A DNA stretch of 64,000 nucleotides from Pseudoalteromonas sp. NC201 (GTDB lineage Bacteria; Pseudomonadota; Gammaproteobacteria; Enterobacterales; Alteromonadaceae): contig NZ_CP022522.1 of NCBI RefSeq assembly GCF_002850255.1, forward strand, positions 1,542,987 through 1,606,986. Reading direction: 5' to 3'. A program made the position numbers and the translations under genes. A model generated the notes under the pieces. It ran no database searches and had not been told where the DNA came from. It saw nothing but the letters and a program-made list of their open reading frames with translations. Below are positions 58,513-64,000 of the stretch, in pieces. Positions within the stretch are counted from its first letter, which is position 1; each line of letters begins with the position of its first letter.

Positions 58513-59391
58513 ATGCTGCGTCGTTATTTTCAGGTGACAAAACCTGGGATCATTATGGGAAACTTGATTTCAGTCGCAGGAGGCTTTTTATTGGCCTCTC
58601 GAGGTGAAGTTGATTGGCTGCTATTTGCCTTGACTCTACTGGGGCTATCTTTAGTCGTTGCGTCAGGTTGTGTAGTTAACAATGTCATCGACAGGGATAT
58701 CGATGCGGCAATGGCTCGCACTAAAACTCGCGTGACAGTAACTGGGGAAATTTCCTCAGTTGCTGCACTGTCACATAGTCTGGTACTCGGATTATCTGGC
58801 TTTGGGCTCTTAGCCTATTTCACCAATTGGATTGCGCTGGGTTTTGCCGCATTTGGGTTTTTTATTTATGTCGGTGTTTACAGCTTATACATGAAACGAA
58901 ACTCAGTGTATGGCACGGTGGTTGGTAGCCTGTCAGGGGCAGTGCCTCCTGTGGTTGGTTACTGCGCAGTAAGTGGGGTGTTTGACTCTGGCGCTGCCAT
59001 TTTATTATTGATGTTTTGTCTTTGGCAAATGCCGCACTCTTATGCCATTGCGATTTTCCGTTTTGAAGATTACCGGGCCGCGAATATTCCGGTGTTGCCA
59101 GTCGCGCAAGGTATTGAAAAGGCCAAGCATCACATTGTTTTGTATATCGCCATTTATGCACTCGTGGTGATGTTACTGCCGCTTAGCGGTTATACCGGCA
59201 TAGCATTTATGGCGGTGGCCTGTACAACCAGTTTTTGGTGGTTATTGATGGCGCTAAAAGGATACCAAAGAGACTTAGATTTACATGGTTGGGCGAGGCA
59301 AGTATTTGCATTCTCAATAGCCAATATCACAGTCCTAAGTATCGCGATGGCGATTGATAATCACAGCACAGTTTCTGCGATGCTGTACTGA
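58513..59391 (+). CDS. cyoE: Protohaem IX farnesyltransferase (haem O synthase)
   Basis: The 292-residue membrane enzyme adds a farnesyl group to haem B to give the haem O used by CyoB. The prenyltransferase aspartate motifs are [18 protein letters not shown] and [24 protein letters not shown]. About eight membrane helices are seen. AGGAGAG precedes the ATG. It closes the cyo operon and a terminator follows. Confidence 0.97.
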   Translation: MLRRYFQVTKPGIIMGNLISVAGGFLLASRGEVDWLLFALTLLGLSLVVASGCVVNNVIDRDIDAAMARTKTRVTVTGEISSVAALSHSLVLGLSGFGLLAYFTNWIALGFAAFGFFIYVGVYSLYMKRNSVYGTVVGSLSGAVPPVVGYCAVSGVFDSGAAILLLMFCLWQMPHSYAIAIFRFEDYRAANIPVLPVAQGIEKAKHHIVLYIAIYALVVMLLPLSGYTGIAFMAVACTTSFWWLLMALKGYQRDLDLHGWARQVFAFSIANITVLSIAMAIDNHSTVSAMLY

Positions 59392-59421
59392 TCGCAGATT
59401 ATCCCAAAGTAACTAAAATCC

Positions 59422-59443
59422 AAAGGCCCACGGGGCCTTTTTT
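59422..59443 (+). terminator. Terminator of the cyo operon
   Basis: AAAGGCCC and GGGCCTTT flank a 3-nt loop and are followed by TTTT. Confidence 0.9.
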
Positions 59444-59529
59444 CGTTCTTATCTTATTTGTTTTACGCCGCTTGCTTTTTACCCATTTTATCTCCATATC
59501 CAGCTTATTGAATAGATGAGAAGATAATA

Positions 59530-59758
59530 ATGGATATAGGGATCACAGAAGTATTGTTGTTATTTACGGCGATCTTTATCGCGTCCTTTTTACTTTTTAA
59601 GGTCGTGCTATGGGCCAAAAAAAATGCCAAAAGGCGCTTATCTATTTTTGGCTTTAATGCCGCTCATCTCTCTTTTTCCTATTCCACCACCCGTTTTTAA
59701 AAATGTCGCTAAAGCCAAACAAGAACAACGTAAAAAAGCACCCAAATCAGAACCATAA
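59530..59758 (+). pseudogene. Small two-helix membrane protein with frameshift
   Basis: The first frame (59530-59700) begins MDIGITEVLLLFTAIFIASF and gives one membrane helix ending in WAKKNAK; after that it becomes low-quality sequence (RRLSIFGFNAA). A second frame, shifted by one base and entered at the A-rich tract around 59610-59625 (A8 then A4), continues GAYLFLALMPLISLFPIPPP and VFKNVAKAKQEQRKKAPK to a stop at 59758. Joined, they give a sensible 75-residue protein with two helices and a basic tail. One extra A explains the break: a mutation, a sequencing error, or slippage on the A run. Confidence 0.55.
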
Positions 59759-59778
59759 TCTCACAGGAAAATAGTTTA

Positions 59779-60090
59779 ATGTCAGCTTCAATATTTATTG
59801 TTAACCTTACTTATGTTACCGAAATTGAACTGGTAGAGCCGCTGCTCGCCCCTCACATTGCGTTTTTAGATCGCTTCTATGCCAATGGTACTTTTATAGC
59901 CTCTGGCAGAAAAATCCCACGAACTGGTGGGGTGATTTTGGCAAAGGCGAGTAGTAAAACTGAGCTACTTGATATTGTTCGTCAAGATCCCTTTTATGTC
60001 GCCGAAGTGGCTCGGTATGACATTATCGAGTTTGTGCCAAGCAAGTTTGCATCTTGCTTTACAGAAGTGGAGAAATACCTTAATTCTTGA
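59779..60090 (+). CDS. YciI family protein
   Basis: The 103-residue protein has the ferredoxin-like YciI fold: FIVNLTYVTEIELVEPLLAPHIAFLDRFYANGTFIASGRKIPRTGGVILA, with the conserved His (about 27) and Arg/Gly-rich middle. Some relatives are dehalogenase- or muconolactone isomerase-like, but no reaction is known for this type. The 3' end overlaps that of the convergent TetR gene by 11 nt. A ribosome binding site (AGGAAAA) is about 6 nt from the ATG. Confidence 0.9.
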   Translation: MSASIFIVNLTYVTEIELVEPLLAPHIAFLDRFYANGTFIASGRKIPRTGGVILAKASSKTELLDIVRQDPFYVAEVARYDIIEFVPSKFASCFTEVEKYLNS

Positions 60091-60610
60091 GTGCCCGCTT
60101 GGCCACGTCCGTATCGTGGCAGGTATAGGCCGTTGAAATAATCCCTTCGCTCAATAGAAACAGGCGCTCGACAGAGGCATCATCAGCGTCGTTGAACGAT
60201 TGTTTGAGTAACGCTTTTACCGCAAGTTTGTGCCGCTGGCATAGTTGATTTATTGGATTGGTAAGCTCACCAAATTCTGCCGCCGTGTTGATAAAGTAAC
60301 AACCACGGAAATCGCCCAGCACTGCCACTTTGTTATTAATCCACTGATCTAGCGCTGAAAATAGCTGCTCTGTGAGCTGTTCATTCGTTCGAGTATTTTC
60401 GAGGCAACGAGATAACCAAGATATATATAAGTGATGCCGCTGCTCAAGTGTTGCAAGCACCAGTGCCTCTTTACTCTCAAAATGGTTGTACAGGGTTTTT
60501 TTAGCAATGCCAGATGACTTTAATACTTCGTTAATGCCAATGGCATGAATGCCATATTGATAGAACAGGTCCATTGCGCAATCGATCAGTTGTTGTCTTT
60601 TTGTACTCAT
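60080..60610 (-). CDS. TetR/AcrR family transcriptional regulator
   Basis: The 176-residue protein has a TetR helix-turn-helix at the N-terminus (LIDCAMDLFYQYGIHAIGINEVLKSSGIAKKTLYNHFESKEALVLATLE). The C-terminal ligand domain contains FRGCYFINTAAEFGE, a phrase typical of the group related to AcrR/YxaF regulators. It is divergent from the HPP gene, and two mirror-image 18-bp operators lie between the two starts, so it probably represses both. The inducer is unknown. Confidence 0.93.
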   Translation of the reverse strand: MSTKRQQLIDCAMDLFYQYGIHAIGINEVLKSSGIAKKTLYNHFESKEALVLATLEQRHHLYISWLSRCLENTRTNEQLTEQLFSALDQWINNKVAVLGDFRGCYFINTAAEFGELTNPINQLCQRHKLAVKALLKQSFNDADDASVERLFLLSEGIISTAYTCHDTDVAKRALKN

Positions 60611-60642
60611 CAGTCAGCCATGTTTATTACCGTGATTATAGG

Positions 60643-60648
60643 TTGACA
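60643..60648 (+). promoter_or_regulatory. -35 element of the HPP gene
   Basis: TTGACA is a perfect -35 box immediately followed by the first operator; a clear -10 is not seen, although TCTACC at 60665-60670 has the right distance (16 bp). Confidence 0.4.
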
Positions 60649-60651
60649 GAA

Positions 60652-60669
60652 GTAGACCAACTTGTCTAC
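60652..60669. promoter_or_regulatory. TetR-type operator 1
   Basis: GTAGACCAACTTGTCTAC has GTAGAC/GTCTAC arms and a 6-bp centre. It lies in the spacer of the predicted HPP promoter. Confidence 0.75.
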
Positions 60670-60679
60670 CATTTGCGGA

Positions 60680-60697
60680 GTAGACAAGTTGGTCTAC
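60680..60697. promoter_or_regulatory. TetR-type operator 2
   Basis: GTAGACAAGTTGGTCTAC is the exact reverse complement of operator 1, 10 bp further on (28 bp start to start). Two bound dimers would stand on nearly opposite orientations and could cooperate. Confidence 0.75.
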
Positions 60698-60720
60698 TTT
60701 TTGGAAAGGGAAAGAATACA

Positions 60721-61182
60721 ATGAGAGAAATACAACTTGCTTTAATTGCTGGAGCGGGGGCGTTTATCGCAATTGCAATATTGGCGTTTAGTCAAACGAT
60801 AAGTGCTGAGCATATTTTTTTAATGGCACCTTTGGGCGCAACGGCAGTGCTGGTATTTGGTGTGCCCGAAAGTCCGCTAGCGCAGCCTAAAAACGTCATC
60901 TTTGGACATATCATTACCGCTACAATCGGGATTATTTTTGCGCAGTATATCGGTGTTAACGAATTCACTTTGGCATTAGCAACGGGGCTTGGCGTATTTA
61001 GTATGTTAGTAACAAAAACAACCCACCCACCGGCTGGCGCGAATCCAATACTGATCATGTTGGCACTAGAGGGATGGAGCTTTTTATTTACGCCTGTGAT
61101 TATTGGCGCCGTGGTGCTAGTCCTGGTTGGTAAAGCAACGTTAGCGGCTAAAACAAAGCTAACTACAATAACAGCTGCTTGA
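60721..61182 (+). CDS. HPP family membrane protein
   Basis: The 153-residue inner-membrane protein has four hydrophobic segments and the signature THPPAGANP (about residues 100-108), preceded by MAPLGATAVLVFG. HPP proteins have been implicated in nitrite transport in plastids and cyanobacteria; the bacterial role is open. The ATG stands after GGAAAGGGAAAG. The gene is controlled, by inference, by the divergent TetR regulator through the two operators at 60652-60697. Confidence 0.9.
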   Translation: MREIQLALIAGAGAFIAIAILAFSQTISAEHIFLMAPLGATAVLVFGVPESPLAQPKNVIFGHIITATIGIIFAQYIGVNEFTLALATGLGVFSMLVTKTTHPPAGANPILIMLALEGWSFLFTPVIIGAVVLVLVGKATLAAKTKLTTITAA

Positions 61183-61333
61183 TATGTTGATGTGCAGGCC
61201 TTATTCGCCTGCCTTCTCAAATATTGAGTCGCACAATCTGTTAGCTAGGTATTAGATTAGTTCATTGAAATTAATAAAAAATAAATAGCGATGACAAAAT
61301 TTCATTAAGCGCGTTTTTGGGTTTCGTGCTAGC

Positions 61334-63307
61334 ATGGCAGCAACGGAATTACTTTGTCTGATTGACCAATTGATAGCATTACATCTCTTTAGTCGGCTGT
61401 TTTATGGGGTACGTGGTGCCAAATGTACGAAAGAAGGCCTCCTCCTTAAGTCGAAATCTGCTGACAGTTTCATCCCCTTTAGCACTATGACAGTTCCACC
61501 AGCACCTCAGCGTGGTTGGCTTGCTCAAAAAGTCCTGATCAAACAGGGTCACGAGACCTATGTGTTAAGTGTTAAAAATCAAGGTGCAGATGAGTTAGTG
61601 CAACAATTGCAACGACTTTGGATTTTACACCATGGCAAGCACTTGCAAGTCAAAGTTCGTAAAATTGAGCAGTTATTAACGCGTCGATATCTTAGTCATC
61701 ATAATCAAAGTTTAGTGCGTCATGTTTGCGGTGCCTTATGGTCCAGCTGGCAGCACCTAGATGACAATATCGTACCAAGTTCGTTAAAGCCTCAAGTAGC
61801 AACGGTACGAGAAATTGCAGTTTGGAATGAGCGTGATATTGCTGAGTTTCAGTCTGCTTTTGTCGAACACTACTTGGCAAAAGACGCTAACTTTTTTGAC
61901 AGCATTGAATCAAATCCCCTTACGCTAGCTCAGCGTAAGGCTTGTGTGATCCAGGATGACAGGCAATTACTGCTTGCTGGCGCAGGCACGGGTAAGACAA
62001 GCGTTATCAAGGCCAAAGTTGGGTATCTCTTGCATCGTAAATTAGCTCAGGCGAATGAGCTGTTGTTGCTTGCGTATGGTAATGATGCCGCGACGGAGAT
62101 GCGTCAGCGCTGTCGGCCTCTCTGTAATACCTTAAATTGCTCTACCTTTCATTCACTTGGCATGCAGATCATCGAAGCGGTTACCGGGGAAAAGCCGACA
62201 ATTTCAAATCTAGCAACGGATAAAAAACTATTTAAACAATTTATTGCAGACACCGTGCAGTCGTTGCGACAAGAAAGCCACTTTGAGCGAGATTTTGCAC
62301 TATTTCTGAAAAGTTCGAGCACACAGCAAGCGTCACAGGCGATAGACCTGATAAGTCAGATATTACCATTGATGAAGCATGCTCAAATAATGGGGGAGGT
62401 TGAGCAACTGCTGACGCAATTTAGCAATCAAATGAGTGTGATCATGCCAGTTCTTGCGGAATATCAGCTGTATTTAAGCAATGAATCTAGCATCGATTTC
62501 GATGACATGCTGGAGCGGGCTATTTATTACGTAGAGTCTGGTCAGTTTATTTCACCGTGGAAGTTCATCTTGGTCGACGAATTTCAAGACATTTCCCGTG
62601 TGCGGGCAAAGCTCATTCAGGTGCTGCTAGATAAAAAAGCCGGCTCGCAATTGTTCGCCGTTGGTGATGATTGGCAGGCTATTTATCGCTTTAGTGGTGG
62701 CGATATGCGCTTAACAACCGAATTTACTCGCTATTTTGGAAAGTCGACGACCACATACTTGGATAAAACATTCCGTTATCCTCAAACCATTTTAGACACG
62801 GCGAGTGAGTTTATTTGCCGCAATCCAGAACAAATAACCAAGCATATCACTTCTCATACCACAGGCGTGGCAGGACAGGGCGTAGTGAAAGTGATGGTTG
62901 ATGACGAATTGTCGCAGGCGCAACAACTGCTCAATCATATTGAGCAGCGCAACGAAGGGAAAACTTCCGTTGCCTTACTGGCAAGAAATCACAGAGCATT
63001 ACCTGATAAATCAAAGATTGCGCAGTGGCGGCAGCTCTATCCAGAGCTTATTATTTCACATAACACCTTTCACGGTGCCAAAGGGTCTGAAGCAGACTTT
63101 ACGATAGTATTTGGTCTCAAGCATAGAAACTTTCCGTCACAGGTAAAAACGCCAGCATTTGTCGATGCGCTTTTACCAGCACAAGGGGCATTTCCTGACG
63201 CAGAAGAGCGACGCTTATTCTATGTGGCGTTAACTAGAGCGAAGAAACAATGCTTTTTATTAGCACCAAATGATACACCTTCCTACTTTTTAGAGGAAAT
63301 CGCATAA
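61334..63307 (+). CDS. helD: DNA helicase IV (UvrD/Rep family)
   Basis: The 657-residue superfamily 1 helicase has the HelD-type N-terminal extension (about 1-190), then motif I LLAGAGTGKTSV (about 213-224), Ia LLLLAYGNDAATEMRQR, II FILVDEFQDISRVRA, III FAVGDDWQAIYRFSGGDM, IV TYLDKTFRYPQ, V THFHGAKGSEADFTIV-like NTFHGAKGSEADFTIVFG and VI RRLFYVALTRAKKQ. It unwinds DNA 3'-5' and takes part in recombination. The first residues are less certain, since no clear ribosome binding site precedes the ATG. Confidence 0.93.
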   Translation: MAATELLCLIDQLIALHLFSRLFYGVRGAKCTKEGLLLKSKSADSFIPFSTMTVPPAPQRGWLAQKVLIKQGHETYVLSVKNQGADELVQQLQRLWILHHGKHLQVKVRKIEQLLTRRYLSHHNQSLVRHVCGALWSSWQHLDDNIVPSSLKPQVATVREIAVWNERDIAEFQSAFVEHYLAKDANFFDSIESNPLTLAQRKACVIQDDRQLLLAGAGTGKTSVIKAKVGYLLHRKLAQANELLLLAYGNDAATEMRQRCRPLCNTLNCSTFHSLGMQIIEAVTGEKPTISNLATDKKLFKQFIADTVQSLRQESHFERDFALFLKSSSTQQASQAIDLISQILPLMKHAQIMGEVEQLLTQFSNQMSVIMPVLAEYQLYLSNESSIDFDDMLERAIYYVESGQFISPWKFILVDEFQDISRVRAKLIQVLLDKKAGSQLFAVGDDWQAIYRFSGGDMRLTTEFTRYFGKSTTTYLDKTFRYPQTILDTASEFICRNPEQITKHITSHTTGVAGQGVVKVMVDDELSQAQQLLNHIEQRNEGKTSVALLARNHRALPDKSKIAQWRQLYPELIISHNTFHGAKGSEADFTIVFGLKHRNFPSQVKTPAFVDALLPAQGAFPDAEERRLFYVALTRAKKQCFLLAPNDTPSYFLEEIA

Positions 63308-63393
63308 TTATTAATCCCTGTTGATGGACTTGATCTTTTTGCGCCAGGCACTCATACAATTACTTGTTGAATTAAAAAATAAGCGAGGAAAGG

Positions 63394-64000
63394 ATGAGTA
63401 CGGATCTACTAAAAGACGCGTTGAAAAGATTAAACCATATAGTCGAAAAAACAGGAGTTAACGAGTCTACCTATCAAGCGTTAGCCCAGCCTCAAAGAAC
63501 GCTGTCGAGCAACATTTCAATTCGTCGTGACAACGGTAAGCTTGATTATTTTAAGGCGTATCGTTGTCAATACAATGATTTGCTAGGCCCAACAAAAGGC
63601 GGAATACGCTTCCATCAAGAATCTGATATGAGTGAGGTGCAAGCTTTAGCCCTTTGGATGACACTAAAGTGTGCAGCGGTTGGCGTGCCATTTGGTGGAG
63701 GTAAAGGTGCCGTAACCGTTGATCCTAAATCACTAAGTCCCATGGAGCTTGAGCGCCTTGCTCGAGCATACATCAGAGCTAATGCTGATTTTATTGGACC
63801 CGATCAAGATATTCCTGCTCCGGATGTGTACACCAATGCTAGGATTATGGGCTGGATGATGGACGAATACGAGAAAATCGTCCGTAAAAAAAGTCCAGCC
63901 GTGATCACTGGTAAACCGCTTATTTTTGGAGGGAGTGAAGGGCGAGAGTCCGCCACGGGTCGCGGTGCATTTTTAATGATAGAGCGGCTTAGTGAAAAAA
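63394..64000 (+). CDS. Glu/Leu/Phe/Val dehydrogenase, partial
   Basis: The first 202 residues are present; the gene runs off the window. GPTKGGIRFHQ, the catalytic-lysine region LWMTLKCAAVGVPFGGGKGAV and DVYTNARIMGWMMDEY identify a glutamate dehydrogenase-like enzyme, and FGGSEGRESATGRGAF leads into the nucleotide-binding domain. It would convert glutamate to 2-oxoglutarate and ammonia with NAD(P); whether glutamate or another amino acid is preferred cannot be read from this part. GAGGAAAGG precedes the ATG at 63394. It may use the glutamate made by GltBD, which is encoded 50 kb away. Confidence 0.93.
   Translation, partial: MSTDLLKDALKRLNHIVEKTGVNESTYQALAQPQRTLSSNISIRRDNGKLDYFKAYRCQYNDLLGPTKGGIRFHQESDMSEVQALALWMTLKCAAVGVPFGGGKGAVTVDPKSLSPMELERLARAYIRANADFIGPDQDIPAPDVYTNARIMGWMMDEYEKIVRKKSPAVITGKPLIFGGSEGRESATGRGAFLMIERLSEK

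Overview
The window looks like a chromosomal segment of a marine gammaproteobacterium of the order Alteromonadales, most likely Pseudoalteromonas. This is inferred from the protein content: a MotY protein of sodium-driven flagella, an S46 dipeptidyl peptidase, a GlyGly-CTERM cyclophilin, a cytochrome bo3 operon, the nadK/recN/grpE neighbourhood, a tmRNA tag ending ALAA, and a moderate G+C content. No database search was possible.

Layout. 1-1809: right end of an IS66-type element that has cut off the 5' end of a DUF4870 membrane protein gene. 1976-6731 (minus): the prkA-yeaH-spoVR stress operon. 6917-8229: Fe superoxide dismutase and monothiol glutaredoxin. 8230-14776: glutamate synthase gltBD behind a long regulatory region with two near-perfect ArgR-type boxes. 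14822-15060: a structured intergenic repeat. 15117-20598: DUF1801 protein, recN with two LexA boxes, an inner-membrane protein, nadK, then an HrcA-like repressor and grpE, each with a sigma32-like promoter. 20624-25372 (minus): a TPR protein, a periplasmic solute-binding protein and a CHASE/PAS hybrid histidine kinase. 25643-26058: tmRNA and its terminator. 26263-28210: an unknown protein and a solitary CARF-PD-(D/E)XK protein of the Card1/Can2/VC1899 (DUF1887) type. 28542-31991: FapA-like protein, RNase T and MotY. 32086-39764: small lipoprotein, Mpo1-like protein, lipoprotein amidohydrolase, a 1401-residue SNF2 helicase and an amino acid permease. 40043-42895: GlyGly-CTERM cyclophilin, a small unknown protein and the ABC-F protein YbiT. 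43143-46331: a Tle1-like (DUF2235) phospholipase followed by two tandem DUF2931 lipoproteins, a likely type VI effector-immunity set. 46483-50586: S46 peptidase and DUF885 protein around a 108-nt palindromic repeat. 50600-53484: SoxR, a flavodoxin-fold reductase and a Cache chemoreceptor. 53943-59391: small membrane protein and the cyoABCDE operon. 59530-61182: a frameshifted small membrane protein, a YciI protein, and a divergent TetR/HPP pair with two mirror-image operators. 61334-64000: helicase IV and the start of a Glu/Leu dehydrogenase, cut by the window end.

Most of the window is ordinary core genome. The parts most worth a second look are the solitary CARF nuclease, the phospholipase with duplicated and partly homogenised immunity genes, the heat-shock-driven and nearly leaderless hrcA-like gene, the operators in front of gltBD and the HPP gene, and several families of palindromic intergenic repeats.
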